A stretch of DNA of 64,000 bases. Source: Datisca glomerata (taxonomy: Eukaryota > Streptophyta > Magnoliopsida > Cucurbitales > Datiscaceae). Position 1 is the stretch's first letter, and each line of letters starts with the position of its first letter. The stretch lies in the NCBI GenBank assembly GCA_003255025.1, contig QANY01008995.1, positions 62,001 through 126,000 of the forward strand. The letters run 5' to 3'. The notes beneath the pieces are model-generated. The model made no database searches. It was given only the letters and a program-made list of their open reading frames with translations, and was not told where the DNA came from. This document shows positions 24,139 to 37,590 of the stretch, piece after piece. The translations under genes and the position numbers were made by a program.

Positions 24139-24712
24139 TCAATTTTTCATGCGAGTTTTTATCATAGAAGCTTCCGCTACATAGAGAGATCCCATTCCTG
24201 CTGCGAGAAAATCAAGTCCATCTAACACCGGCATCTCACGGATTGCATCGAGAAACCTCGACCATTGGATGCAAAGTCCAAATTCCGGTAGGGTCCGCAT
24301 TGATCTCCGAGGAGAAAATGGTAGTTTTGATGCATCGGGGTGTGATCTAACGCAGCAGAGGAGCCAGCCGGAGATTGCATGAGCATAGGATCGCTGAGAA
24401 GTGATCCATATATCGAAACAGCCTCGCCAATTCTTGACATTTGTCTCGAGATTGGCAGCCGAACGCGATAGCTTGTTCGGCTCCATGCGGTCTATTAGGA
24501 AGAAATCTTTTTAGTTATTTACCCTATTTTCATCGTAAAGTTTCTTCTCCCTAGCGTATAATCTGTCCAACGTAATTTGGTGATTACCTCACTACTCCTT
24601 TCGTGGCCCTCCTCTTCTTTTCTTGAGCTTGAGGTATCTACTATAAACCTTGATGATGATGAATGAAACGAAGCTGAGCGGAATAGAGCGGCAGGGTTCA
24701 ACATTTTCATTG
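24139..24712 (-). pseudogene. DUF632 C-terminal part of a broken NRG2-like gene
   Basis: This is the C-terminal half of a DUF630/DUF632 protein (plant family that includes nitrate regulator NRG2 and rice REL2). The first exon starts at 24712 after a clean acceptor (tttctttcag) and encodes 'AMKMLNPAALFRSAS', then a Ser run. Further on 'HQITLDRLYAREKKLYD' is present but in another frame, ending near a GT at 24521. The next block (24486-24139) encodes 'LSRSAANLE', 'NWRGCFDIWITSQRSY', 'SKLPFSPRRS' and 'CIQWSRFLDAIRE', all hallmarks of DUF632. About 150 residues normally between these blocks are missing, so whole exons are gone. With the N-terminal half at 53668-52138 it makes one split gene. A pseudogene unless alternative splicing rescues it. 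Confidence 0.85.
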
Positions 24713-26049
24713 CTGAAAGAAAGGAAAATCCTTCATGTTTGATATCTAACAGATGAATCAATCATTAAGCATAGTATTATGCAGATTATCAAGTATTATG
24801 CACCTTTTTCTATTTTTATGGAGTATACTGATTAATCACGTGTAGAGAAATATCGAGTCAATAACACTTATTTGATTACGAAGCGGAATGAATCGAAAAT
24901 GATAAATTACATACCGAATCTAAATTTCTAACATCTTCCACTCGCACATGATAGGATTGAACAAATTTAATTACAAACGATTAAATATTCACATACTAAT
25001 GAATTCATATGGGAAAATGGATCGTGCGACTCTTGAGCACATATAAGAGGTAGTTGCTATGAACCTGTTAGGGATAACATAGCAGCCCAAAAAATTGAAG
25101 ACTATCTACTCGTCTCGCTATGCCCTACACATATTTGTTACATTAGTTCAAACATCTCTAATCCCTCAAAAAGCAATGTTTCACTTAATCAAAACGTGTA
25201 TTCACAATCATGTCCTAACCATTACAAGGTGACATATTTGGTCGATCGGTGAACACACTTTAGATATAAAAAAAAACGTCTTCCTTTCCTACATATATAG
25301 CTTAGCTTTAAATAAATAACTTTCCTAGACATGCTCCATTAGGTTAAATTACCATAACCATAGGTAGCATGCTAAAGTAGCAACATTTATATATCACTTA
25401 CTATATAGTCAAAAGTCACATGGCGCACAAATATGAGGTTTCAATATCTCAAAAGACTTATACAATATGAGAGCATGGATTCTATCTCACGTTTCTCTTA
25501 TTTCGTCGCAAAAAAGACGCATGTGCTATAAACACATGCTGTAGTGGTTTTCTTTTCATAGAAAGAGTGTATATCTATTATAACTTATATTGAACCACTA
25601 TAAGGATCTTATCTTAGTCGCAGATACCAGAATATTCCTCACGCCTAACTCGAGATCTTACTAGCTCGCTCCTTATAGCAGCTACAATAAGTTCTTGCAT
25701 CCCCTCCACCATCCAGGCTACATGATCGTGAGAATCATGTCGATTCATAAATTAATATTTGGGTCTCATCTTGACCTCTTGTCAAGGCGACAACATAATT
25801 AAAGTATGCGTTGTTCATGTATTCTAAATATTTTAAGCATACAATGTCTCACACAACTCGTTCTTCAAGCGCTTGAGGTGACTGCTTGTATGAGTAAGTC
25901 AGTCTATGCCTGGTGACATACATTTTCATTTTATCCAAATAGGATATGTGTGTTTTCTGCTACAAATAAATAAAATAATGAACAACATCAAGTTCATTAA
26001 TTAATAACATTGATATAAAATGTACTGAAAGTTACACATCATATTACAA

Positions 26050-29000
26050 TCTGTGCAATTCTAGAGATTTGACACGGCTTAGAAAAATGTCTCTACGGAT
26101 TTGCTTTGTCAAAGGATCAGCCATCATTCGATGTGTAGAGACATGGTGTTTCACTATTTCCTTATGCGCTATAATATCTCCTATGAAATTATACTTAGTG
26201 TCTATATACTTCATTTTTCCATGATCTTTAATATAAGTGATAGCTGCTTGACTATCACAAAAATAAAGTCACTTGTTTCAATGCACTAAAACAACCTGTA
26301 AAATGTTGCAGAAAATTTTTAAGCCAAATTGCCTCTTGCACTGCAGCCAGACATGCTATAAATTCTGCTTCCATAGTTGATAACGCAATGTATGTCTGTT
26401 TCTTGCTACTCCAAGATATGGCGCCATTGCTTAACAAGAAAGTATATCCAGACATTGATATGCGTTCGTCAGGGTCACCACCCAATCATCATCTGAGTAA
26501 CTCACTAGATGAAAATGGTTTCCTCGATAGCATAAACATAAATCTGTAGTACCTTTAAGGTACCTCAAAATCCTCTTAACAACTTTCCAATGAGCTTGTC
26601 TAGGATTCGATTGATAACGGTTAACAAAACCAACGACATAACAAATATCAGAGCGTGTACACAACATAACATACATCAAACTTCCAATGGCATTAGAATA
26701 TAGGACATGCTATGTTTTTCTTCTAGAGTCTTAGGACACATTTTCTGACTAATGATTTCACTCTTTACTATTGGAGTGCGATGAGTTTGCAATCTCGCAT
26801 ATTGAATCGTTCGAGTATTTTTTTAATATATGACTCTTGCGATCGAGCAATAAGTCTTTTTGAACGATCTCGATATATCTTCACACCCAGTATAAATGTT
26901 TCTTCACCCATGTACTTCATCTCAAAATGAGAAGGAGAACCATTCTTTAATGGTAACGACAAATGTTTTATCGTTCTCGGCCAAAAAGATATCGTCTACA
27001 TACAATGATAGAATTGCAAAATTACTCTCAATATGTTTGATGCAATGGTCTTCATCAATCATCATAAAACCATAAGAGGTTATGGCTCTATGAAACCTAA
27101 GATACCATTGTCTAGATGATTGTTTGAGGCTATATATTGATCTTAGGAGTTTGCGTACTTTATGCTCCTGGCCTTTTGCAATAAAATTCTCAGATTGTTG
27201 CATGTAAAATTTTTCATCTATTTCTCCATTCAGGAAAAAAAAATTATATCTATCTAGTGTAACTCCAAATTTATCTGGGCAACAATAACTAAAATTAGAC
27301 GTATGGAGGCAAACCTAACAACAGGTGGAAAAGATTCTTCATAGTCTATTCCTTCATGTTGAGTGTAACTCTTAGCTACCAAACATGCCTTATATCTTTC
27401 TATAGATCCATCTTCCTTGCATTTAATTTTGAGAATTCATTTATTCCCAATAGCTTTACGCCCTGGTGGAAGATTAACCAAGTCCCAGGTCCCAGACATG
27501 GTTTGTTCTCATTGACTCCATTTCTTCTTCCATTGCCTTTAACTAATAATCTTTTATAGCTGCTGAAATAGCCTTTCATATAGTTCTTATCTCATGTTCA
27601 TCATGTGGAGTAATCATAAAAGCTTCTCCCTCGATTTCAAAACGTCGACGAGGAATACTTTTACGAGTATTTCTCCATATATAATCTTCTTGTAGATTTG
27701 CATCATCGGTCAAAATGTTACTCCGACTCGGATATAGGAGATGAGACATATTCTTATTCATTTCAGATGTATAATCCATAGTAACATTAGTGTCAAGATC
27801 TTCTATCTCATATAGACTCAGATCTTGATTTAAATTTTGTAAAACTTCCATCAATTTGTTCACCAATGAACACGTATCCTTTGGAATGTTCAGCATATCT
27901 TATAAAAATAGACTTCTTACCTCTCGGTCCAAGTTTACCATGCTTATGAGAAGCATTATGAACATAAGCCGCAGACCCCCAAGGTCGCAGATTACTTAAA
28001 TCTGGTTTCTTTCCCGTCCAAAGTTCATATGGGGTGGAAGTTACTGATTTGGAAGGTACAAGTTTAAGTAGATATGTAGCAGTAAGCAACACATCTCTCC
28101 AATATAAAATGGGTAAGCTCTCTTGTGCCATCATAGGGCTTACCATTTCTAGAAGCGTTCTACTCATTCTTTCAGCAACATCATTTTGTAGTGGAGTTTC
28201 ATGAATAGTTACTTGTCTAGATATACCCTTTTCAATTACATAGTTCTTTGAATTGATCAGAAAAATATTCACGGTTTGATTCTTCACCAAATTCATAAAT
28301 CATTTAAAGCGGTTCAATACTTCATATTTATGGGAGATTAAATAGACATAACCAAAATGCGTGAAATCATCAATAAAAGTGATGAAATATAAAGCGTCAC
28401 ATCTCGTCTTCACATTCATAGGACCACAAATATCATAATGAATTCATTGTAATGGATAATCAGCTCTGTTTGCCTTTTCAAATAGTTTTCTAGTTATTTT
28501 TCTGGCAAGACAATGCTCACATATAGGAAGCTCTATCTTTACAAGTGATCTTAATAGACCTTCTTTAGCAAGCCTATTCATTCTATCTTACCCTATATGA
28601 CCTGATCTAACATGTCATATATTAGCATCAATCACATTATTACTAGATGATACTATTAAAGAAAAACAATAGTCATTACCTGCATTGTTATGTTTAGTGT
28701 CTAGAAATAATAATCCATTCAAAAAATAACAAGATTCATAGTACTTATTATCTAAATAGAAGTTTTCACCGCCTGAATAAAAATTGATATTGAAACCTAA
28801 TCCTAGGAGAATAGTTACAAAGACTAAGTTTCGCCAAATCTCAGGAGCATAAAGGACATCATGCAGGATTAACGTTTGACCACCATGCAACTCAAGCTTG
28901 CAAGTACCAATTCATTTATCTTCTACTCTGGAATTGTTTCCTTCATATATCCATCTTACTCCCACTAGGACTCGAAGATACTCTATAAATGATCCCCTCT

Positions 29001-29997
29001 CTAGCTACATGGTTGATTGCTCCTGAATCTATAGTCCATACAGGATAAGATTCATTTAGTAACACACTGCTAAAAACATAACAAGGGTGAGAAGTAATAT
29101 TAGAAAGTACCTTGTCTTTCTTGGGTTCACTGGGAGACGTAGTGCATTCACTCTCAAAGTGATCAAAATGCCACAGTTATAGCATTTCATCTCACTCTTG
29201 TTCTTCCGTTTACTGCCACGTTTGCCTCTTATATGACGGTTGGTCTCAGGTTTCTTTCCTTTGTGCTGTGGGTTTGCACTTTTTCTTTTCTTCCCTTTAT
29301 TAAAAAATTTAGAATTTCCCTTTCTCTTAAAACCTCTCTTTTGGGAACTTGTTTCAGCAACATAAGCTTGAGTAGAAGTTTTAGCATCTTCCAAGCATTC
29401 AGCTTCTAATTCCACATGACGCGCAATATCATTAAAAGTTTTTATATGTTCATTATGTGTCATGTTGACCTTCATGTGTTCCCGATTTTGAGTAAGAGAA
29501 TGAATGACATCTTGAACTTATTGTTCATCAGTTAGTGCATTCCGAGCACTCTTTAACTCTCTGATCATGTTTGACATCTCTCTCAAATGTTGTTTCATTG
29601 TATGATGGTGACGTTTCACATATGTGTCAAATTTGATCATGAGTTGTCTTAGTCTTGTTGCTGAAGTCAAACCAAATTTCTCTTTTAGAGCATCTCATAT
29701 ATCCTTGGCAACTCAAACTTCTCAAACTCACACATAAATTCGTCTTGCATACAGCTCAAAAACGTAATGCAAGCGATGTTATTCCTTTGTTTCCATAAAC
29801 GATAAACATCTTGATCTTTTCTATGTTGAGCAAAAGTACCATTTTCCAGGTTCAGTCATATTATGTTCAAGGGTTTCCAGAACTTCTTGTTCTTCGAGAA
29901 TATATTGAACTTTTCGAAGCCAAATATCAAAATTATCACCGTTCAATTTCTCACCCTTATTCAGTTCAACTATTATATTTTTAGATGCGGAAGTCAT
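26050..29997 (-). pseudogene. Copia gag-pol, decayed
   Basis: Gag starts at ATG 29997 ('NGDNFDIWLRKVQ'). A basic segment and zinc knuckle start (CYNCG) lie at 29475-29170, and a protease motif 'WTIDSGAINHV' near 29030. GAG-pre-integrase lies at 28890-28615 ('LHDVLYAPEI'), and the integrase core and C-terminus at 28296-27808 ('ETPLQNDVAERMSRTLLEMV', 'PYELWTGKKP'). Reverse transcriptase is at 27203-26768 ('KLLRSIYSLKQSSRQWY', 'LYVDDI') and RNase H at 26679-26110 ('STMEAEFIACLAAVQEAIWL'). Stops and frame changes separate the blocks, including an early stop in gag, so it cannot make a full polyprotein. Domain order (integrase before reverse transcriptase) fixes it as copia. Confidence 0.9.
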
Positions 29998-31292
29998 ATC
30001 AACTACAACATATAAATACAGCAGCGCATATAAATACTAGCAATTCAAAAGAAAAACACACATTCACATCTTAAAATTGTAGTAAATTTAACTAAGCCAA
30101 TAATGATGTGAGATTGAGTATAAGATCGAAAGTTCGCTGAGCTTACAATCATCTCCCAAACAAAATATCATATCTCCATTACTTAGTTATATACCCAAAA
30201 CATATCACATATGAGAATACACTAATCACATTTATCATAACTCTCACTCAATTAATATCATAACATGAAAAGTATATAGACAAAATATAAGATTATACTA
30301 AACATGGAAGCTTACTTAGTTAGAATTAATTCTAAAAACAGTCATCATATGTACAAAAGAAATGGGACATCACAATGTACTACATGTTCAACCATGTTGT
30401 GATGTTGATTCATTTTACACTCACAAAGTTTATGATACAAAGTATATGATTTGTTATAATCTGGATCTCAATCCATCTTTTGTATTAACGTAATGTATTA
30501 ACATAATATAAAATATATCACTTAATCACAATTAAAAAAAATAACGGTCAAATGAATTAAAATGAAAACAAGAATTTATTTTATCCAAAAAATTAAATCA
30601 ATTCAATTTTTTTATTAATGGTAACGATGCTACAGTACCGAACCCGTGAAGCAGGGGATAAATATCCTGTACGGTACCGTAAATCAGGAAATAATTTCCT
30701 GTATTTGTACGGTACTGCAAATCAGGGAGTATTTCTCTGTCTCTACACGGTACCTTGACTTAGGGAATAACTTCCCTTTTTGCCCATGTTCAACATAGCA
30801 CATTTTCTCAAATGCTTCCTCCAGGGTCATGGCGTCTGCCATGGCTATCCGAAGCCTTTCCACTTTTTATTATTATTTATTATTAATGCTTCAATCAATA
30901 CATGTTGTAATACACAAAATCAATAAATTCTATACATAACCGGGTATCAACACAGAATACAATTTTGCCAAAATCCATAATTCAACAAATGAAATCTTCG
31001 TTAAATATCCAAAATTAAGAAATTTGATATAAAACAGAAGATTGAAGAAGCAATACCTGTTGCGATGATGAACGGTTGAAAACCAAAAACCGTTTAATGG
31101 AAGCTGGTCATATGATATAAAATCTAGGGAGAAAGAAGTAGTGCACTAATGCAAAAACAAAAAGAGCCACCATAGTATAGAAAAAATGAAATTGATTATG
31201 GTGTCAAAATCTTCTAAGATACCCACAATCAAAATACAGTAGATTTTCAGATTTAGAACAATCATATACGCACGAAAACATCATATAAACAT
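29998..31292 (-). other. Copia untranslated leader
   Basis: About 1.3 kb between the primer site and the gag start. It has no coding capacity. At 30650-30770 it carries three to four degenerate repeats of a ~45-bp unit containing 'tacggtacc' and 'atcaggga(a/g)ta'. Confidence 0.5.
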
Positions 31293-31304
31293 GCTCTGAT
31301 ACCA

Positions 31305-32056
31305 ATAGGTCCCCACTTGTTTGAAAATAGATAAAAAATGATGAATTACATGTCAGATCTTACAAGAAATCATGAATACAAACTCCTCATTTGTTCCACA
31401 ACTCAAGTGCCCTTGATTTTTTTATGTGAAATTTAAATTTTGATGTTGGAGGAATGATTTTTACCCTTGTTAATCAATAGGTCCAAACTTTCTATATTTG
31501 TTTCTAGAAAACTCAATTAGTTTTCTTATATTAAGGAAGTTAATGAAAGTTTCTTCTTCTTAACTTCTATTGGTATTTTTTCACATGAAAAATACCAGTC
31601 ATTCATTTTCATAATTGGTTCGGATCGATCCATCATGAACGCCCAGATCTGAATTTTTCAACATCACCAAATACTCTTGAAAGCTTCACAAACTATTCGT
31701 GAAGCTATTTGATTAACCATGCCTAGAAAAACACAAAATTGTAATAATAAATAAGTAAATATCATAAAATGCTTGAAGAGTGAAGATAACAACTTCTAGT
31801 ACAACAAATATGATATTCTGTAGAAGGTGAAAACCCCAGTGAAAAATAATCTACAAAGTTCTCGTTTCGCCTATGTTAACTAATCTGGTGAAAAGTCCAC
31901 TTTTTTCACAGTGTTTTGCCCCTACGAAGAACGCTATTATTTTCGCTTTTCTACATGATTTTTTGACTCCTAAAGAATATTTTTTAATAGAATTTTCTGA
32001 CCCCTATCGAACATGTTTAACATCTATTTTTTACCGTTATAAATTAACATTCACAA

Positions 32057-32094
<38 letters not shown>

Positions 32095-32670
32095 AGATAC
32101 CATAAAGTTTATTACTATAGTCAATTATTCATATCATATACTTTTAAAATGATAATTTTAAGTAGCATAAAAACAACAATATAATAATTAACAACATTAA
32201 CATATATCATTTTAACAAAGTTTTTCATTATTCATTCGATCAACTAACAAATAAATCTAATTTGAAAAGTAACTTATCCTTAAAATGTACAAGCAACATT
32301 AATTCTTAAAATATACAAGCAACACTTGTTCTTAACCTATTCATACTAATTATTTACCACGGGCCTGTTTGTGTTGGCCTCAAGCATCATTTTATGCCCC
32401 TGGTGTTGCATATCCATCATCTCCAAGGTTTGTTGTCAAATTGAAATTTACTAAATTGTACTAACGGGACTTGCACACTTATAATCTATTAAACCATGAT
32501 AATATTGACTGATTTGACCCTCATCTACCTTAATATCAGAGCTAATTAATTTCAGTAAATTGAACTGACCTACTAAAGAAACAAACCTCCATAGTTATAA
32601 GAGAACTTGATAAGTCAGACCGTAACCATACAAATCATCAAGCATTTCAAAGATGCTATAAGAGAACTTG
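31305..32670. other. Possible copia 5' LTR and older intron sequence
   Basis: 31305-~31880 should contain the 5' LTR of the copia relic, but I could not match it convincingly to the 3' side. A (TA)n microsatellite lies at 32058-32091. The rest is AT-rich, with short frames only and no recognisable exon. Confidence 0.35.
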
Positions 32671-32718
32671 CCCATTTTGAGGCTCCAAAAAGTACAAGGA
32701 AAGCCCTTCAACCTTCCC
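32671..32718 (-). pseudogene. Starch synthase III exon remnant (left piece)
   Basis: On the - strand 32718-32671 reads 'GKVEGLSLYFLEPQNG', a segment of the plant starch synthase III catalytic domain just after the 'KYDCLNLSNV' region. Its partner exons lie at 50680-51192, on the other side of the gypsy element, in the right order and on the same strand. No proper exon flanks remain on the left. Only this short block is recognisable, so confidence depends on the match and the synteny. Confidence 0.65.
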
Positions 32719-33033
32719 AGAAATAAACACACATAAACTTGTTAGAAAGGAGCAACAAGCACAATGGTCCAACAGTGTTGACTAATATCCAAACAATTGT
32801 CCATATATGTATTCTGATCGAACTAGGGGACAAAAGGGAGAAAGAAAAAAACATTGAAAACTATGTTTGAGGGCAATCACGTTCCTTGGTTGTTTTATGA
32901 GATGTTCATATATAAACTATACCACGTCATAGCTCCAATTTAGATTGCTAGAAGACCACATGTACAACCTGCTGCAATTATCCCTTTCTTGTCATGATAT
33001 GAAAAAATTACTTAAAATTTCACAAAAAGACGG

Positions 33034-33509
33034 TGTAAAGGAATTTATCCCGCACCAATAGAGTCGCAATAATTATTAATGAAAAATGATGAAAGGGTTA
33101 GAGAGTGAGAGATGGGAGTGTAGTAAATGCTCTGAGCATTGCTTTTGTTGTATTGAAAATTTGTCCATTCTCATTCATTACACAAACTCTTAAATAAGCC
33201 TCAACTTAACAATAAAATAATATAAGGAGGGGAATGATTCCCCTCTCCTCGATGTTTTTAGGGGTTTTATCATGCCTATAGGATCTCGCTCATACTTATG
33301 AGATTTCTTGTCAAGCGTGGGCCCATTCATTTCATCTACTCCCTTCAGCTGTCTGATCCCTCTGCCTTTCAGCCACCAATTTAGCCGCAGCCACGTGACC
33401 TCTCATGATTAAAATCTCATTCTCTTATTCTCGTGCAATGGAGATCTCTTCACTGCCTCGATGGATTATTTCCATCCACGTGGCTTAGTGTATATTTTCT
33501 ACATGTTCA
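33034..33509 (-). repeat. Gypsy 3' LTR
   Basis: A 476-bp direct repeat of 50139-50618. On the + strand it starts TGTAAAGG and ends TACATGTTCA. It shares 'gaaagggttagagagtgaga', 'cctcaacttaacaataaaat' and 'gatttcttgtca(a/g)gcgtgg' with its partner, with many point differences, so the insertion is not recent. Confidence 0.92.
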
Positions 33510-33520
33510 TTCCCCCTATT
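33510..33520 (-). other. Gypsy polypurine tract
   Basis: The - strand reads AATAGGGGGAA directly before the 3' LTR (TGAACA...). This is the expected position and composition for the plus-strand primer of an LTR retrotransposon. Confidence 0.8.
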
Positions 33521-34178
33521 ACACACTTAATGAATTTTAATTCGTTGAGGCGTAATGAGTGCACTTCACGTGTGTCTTGGTAGGGATTGGTAGCTTCAAC
33601 TTTTTCACATTTTCACTGCTTTATTAGTCCTACAAATATTAATAGCACGCATAAAGATACATTATTGAATAATAAAAATGTATACTATCATTTCCTCATT
33701 TTTCACTGTTATTGACGCGTCTCCCGGGAATGGTATCTCGTCACTTATCTACGCCGTTCCACCTTCCCATTCTCGGTTCTCGGCGCCAAATGTGGGTTTT
33801 CATTTCACGCTCTCCGTTATTGCTTGCGTTGTTTCACCTTCCCGTTCTCCGTTAGCGTGAGCTTTCAAGACGCGCTTCCTCCTCTTTCCATATGCCGTCT
33901 CATCATTTTCCAGTTGCGGATGACTATTGACACTTTCATTTCAAGCACTCTATTCCATACGCCCGCTGCACTCCATGCCTTTTCATAATTAATTGCATTT
34001 TACTTCTTTTTTAGATCCATAAATTTCAATGCATTCATTTTTTGCATCTGTAGCCTACATAAGGCCTTCATCTTCCTCATTTCTTCCTTCATGTTTGCTC
34101 TATCCCATGTACATCCTCTTCTTCTCCATTTCTTCTCCTCTTCTTTTACTTTCCCTTTCTTAGTTTTATATATCAATC
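33521..34178. other. Gypsy 3' untranslated region
   Basis: Between the polypurine tract and the start of the antisense ORF. CT-rich on the + strand at 34070-34160 (cttcttcctc-type runs), which could be leader or promoter for the antisense frame. No gene recognised. Confidence 0.45.
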
Positions 34179-35362
34179 ATGAGGGGAGAGAAGGAGTTTA
34201 AGGTCATCATACCGTTAGTTAGGAACGAGGATGTGTTTAACCACTTTATAGATCGTCATAAAGATGACTTCCCCACGGATGTCGTTTACGGCTTCGGGGA
34301 TGGAATACCCAGTCTTTCACTTTCAATCCCCCATACCAAGTCACGCTAGCCCCCATGTATATAGCTTTAGGATCGAAGCTCCTTTTCCCCTTCTACAAAA
34401 AGTTTTTGGTACCTTCTATCTTGCCCCTTCCCAGTACACCCCCATCACATACAAGAACCTTTTTAAGAATATAAGTTTTAAATAAGAGGCATAACCTCAA
34501 CATAGGCGTAGATAAAATTTGTTCCATGTATATTATTAAGAAACGCTGGACGTCTTACTACTTGGCTCCCCATACTAGCGAGAAACGGGGGGTTTGGTCA
34601 CTGATCTCCCAAAGGAAGATAAAGGCTGGGAAGACGGGCCCCTTCTGATCAGTGAGAACTGGGGCAGTGATGGCCGTTGGAACATCCCCAAGACCTGTGG
34701 ATCTTTTAGTAAGTAGTCAGAGCTCCGATTTCTTCTCCCTCCCCCTTTTCTTTTATACTGGCATTTTCTTTCTTTCATCGTTTGTGCAGATAAGAAATTG
34801 AACAAAAGTTTCTTTCTCCCCAAAAGCGTAGGTGCATAACTCTCTACTGCTTACAACTACCTAGAACGGGACTGGAAGGATCTCCCTCATTCATGCAGGT
34901 GGATCAACATTACCTACGCTCCCATTCCCGTAGCCGAAGCCATTGCTTCTTCGTCTCAAACTTCAGAGATCCCCCAGGCCATCCCTGTTCCTGAGTTTTG
35001 CCATGTTGTGGCATCCAATCCTTCTGAGTCTTCTAAGTCTAAGTGGGAGTAAGAGGAAGAAGATGAAGTAGAAAGAGAAATGGAGACATGGTAGTAATAG
35101 GCTGAAGAGACAAACGTACTAGTCCATTGTGCTTACGAAGAATCAGAGATGTCAAAGCGTCTTTGGAGTAACTTGTTGGGAATTTTTGGTGGCGAGAGGA
35201 ACGTTCATCCGAGAATGGAATCCGCTAACTCCTCCTGCAGCATCCCTGACAACGTCGGTCGGCTCCCGTTCCCATTCCTACTGTTGTTGTTCCACCTCGT
35301 CATGTTTTAAATGGTCCTCCTACCCCCGAAGCCGAGGACATTCCAGTATGGGAAGAAGTTTA
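34179..35362 (+). pseudogene. Antisense ORF of the gypsy element, N-terminal part
   Basis: Reads opposite to gag-pol. It starts at ATG 34179 ('MRGEKEFKVIIPLVRNEDVF') and continues with 'VTLAPMYIALGSKLLFPFYK' in another frame, then near 34555-34710 'YYLAPHTSEKRGVWSLISQ' and 'ENWGSDGRWNIPKTCGSF'. These resemble the N-terminal domain of the antisense protein in plant Tat elements annotated as 'putative gypsy-type transposon' (Transposase_28-like); this is from recall. Frames are broken and a possible intron follows at ~34709. The ORF is interrupted at 35362 by the LTR insertion and resumes after ~37590. Confidence 0.5.
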
Positions 35363-37590
35363 TGTTGGGGGTTATGCCCTCAAAGCATGTGTATTGACAT
35401 TTTGATATGAATTTAAATAGGATTACATTTTTCTTATAAGTATTCTTTTAAACTATTATTGAATAATTTATATAAATATCTAAAAATTCCATATTCATTA
35501 ATGAGATTATGATCTTGTATTAGTACGAGATGATTAAGATCATAGATAATGAATAAAATTATTAGCAACATATTAAAGTATGAAATCTTTAAGGAATGGT
35601 TGCCAGTACGGTTCACTAAGCATTATGAATGCATATGATCTAGAACCTGATCATTGATATGGATAGATATCTTAGTGAATGTACTTTATATGATAATATG
35701 ATATATGACTGGACCGATGTGAATTAATATATTTATTAACGTGTCATTTATCATAAAAATTCAATACACATCAATTCGATGATCATATATAGATCGTTAA
35801 AGTATGTTTGTTAATCAGACTAGTGACTTTTATTTTGGAGATTTAGTGATGTGGATGGCTGTGAACATAATCTTACACGATTTATAATTTAAGCTTTTCT
35901 AACAGATCATATATTTCTTCTCTTAAGTGTTAATTCTAGAACTGAATGATTATTGAGCTGAAATTTATAATAGGATTATAAATTAGTCATTCACCAGTGG
36001 ATTAATGGTACTTAAGGATCAAGAAGTAATTAAAAGAGTAAAATGATAATTTTGACCAGTTCTAATTTACGAACCAATAATTAGAGGATAGAACTATATG
36101 AAATGATTATGTTAGTGGACTACATGATAATACTCTGTAAAAATACATTCTATAATCTCTAAGAGTGAAATTTCATATTTATAGTGTAGTAATAATAGAA
36201 TTAATAAATAATATTATTAAATTAAAGAGTTTAATTAATAATCTGGTTTATTTGAGCGTATGATTATAGATCTATGGTCATCAAGTCACATCTATACTAC
36301 ATTGTCTAGGGTGTGAATATTTCAAGACATGAGAAAAAAGACTAACTTGTAAAAAGAATTTTTATTCTGGGACAAGTAAATAATTAAAAAATAATTATGT
36401 ATGATTAATTAATTAAGAATTAATTAATTATATTATCTATAAATTTAAATATAATTTTTGGAAATTATATATATAAATTAATTATCAATTTTCTTATTAT
36501 CGATAAGTGAGACGTAATATCTAATTTGTCAAATTAGAAAATTCAATTATTATTAGATAATAATTTTAATAAACTAAATCTTTTATTTGTAAAATAACAG
36601 ATAAGTTAGTTGGTATGGATAATTGTATATGTTAATTTTGAATTAACTAATATCTAGATAATTATATGATTAAAAAATATTTAATTCATAGTATTTGTCA
36701 TGTGTCAATCATTGATAGTGTATCAGAAATTGACATGAACAATTGTGTGCCACGTGGCACTACAATAGTGAGTGTGCAACATTGTAGTACCACATAACAC
36801 TATAGTAGTGAGGCACTATGCTGGCTCACGTCACACTGTAGTGCCAAGTGGTACTGCAGTTGTGCATATTTGTAATAGGTCCCACTGTAATTGATAATTT
36901 TACAATTAAATATTATTTCAGTCTATCCTTAAAAAACTGATACATCATTATCTAGAATATATACATATATTATTCTAATGGCCTTGGTTGTTGATAGAAG
37001 AGAAGAGAATCAGTTGATCAGATGATCAGTTCGTCAATCAAGAGTTGAATTGAGAACACGATTGGTGTCAGAGAAATTTTCTTTTGTAATTAAATGTTAA
37101 TCAAATTTCTAAAATAATAATCATCACATTCTTTTAGAGAATCATTTTTCTAAAGTCATTTTCAATAAATCTCTAGATCTCATGTGTTGAGAACATCAAG
37201 AGACAGAAAAAATATTTTGTAATATTTTACGTGCCCACACACGTCCTAGTGCGTTGAGAATTGACTTGAAAGATCTTGGTGTGGATCTTGGAGTCTACTG
37301 ATCGTTGGAACTATTTTGTGGGAACGGAGGATCGATCGGTTTTTGCAAGGACACTTGATATAAACTACAAAATGTATATGATTCTCAACCTTGTATGTTG
37401 TAGATTTAACTTATAAATATATAATAGATCCTGACTGATTGAAAAAGAGTTTTTAATAAAAGTTTTTATTTGGTTATCATGGCGTTGCGTAAGTTTTGTT
37501 TTATTAAAATGTTTGATTTTTATTTAAAGTTTAATTTTTAAAAGGCCAGGCGCATCAACGCTTCTGCCGCGCACGCGACACGATGACCAG
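35363..37590 (+). repeat. LTR-like repeat family, copy 3 (inserted in gypsy)
   Basis: Starts TGTTGGGGGTTATGCCCTCA and is collinear with copy 2 (inverted, 2823-4997) over ~2.1 kb, including 'cacacgtcctagtgcgttga' at 37237-37256 and the block of 'ccacgtggcac' and 'actacaatagtg' motifs at 36750-36870. The right end is uncertain (about 37540-37600), so I could not confirm a target duplication. It splits the antisense ORF of the gypsy element and is therefore younger than that element. Confidence 0.7.

Larger units (their letters stand above)
24933..31304 (-). mobile_element. Ty1/copia retrotransposon relic
   Basis: On the - strand the order is primer site (TGGTATCAGAGC, RC of 31293-31304, complementary to initiator tRNA-Met), leader, gag, protease, integrase, reverse transcriptase and RNase H. 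Next come a purine-rich 'gcgagtggaaga' (RC of 24934-24945) and 'TGTTAGAAATTTA' (RC of 24921-24933), which looks like the start of the 3' LTR. LTR boundaries are unclear: only a short, weakly similar stretch is shared by the two sides, so the listed ends are the primer site and the proposed LTR edge. The element sits ~220 bp upstream of the DUF632 acceptor, inside the split gene's giant intron. Confidence 0.8.

Noticed and set aside
24139..24712. DUF632 fragment read as a separate small gene
   Set aside because: Its first exon has a clean acceptor, no start codon of its own at the family's position, and continues in phase from the exon at 52138.
31873..32184. 103-codon + strand frame
   Set aside because: It contains the (TA)n microsatellite translated as YIYIYI; no recognisable domain.
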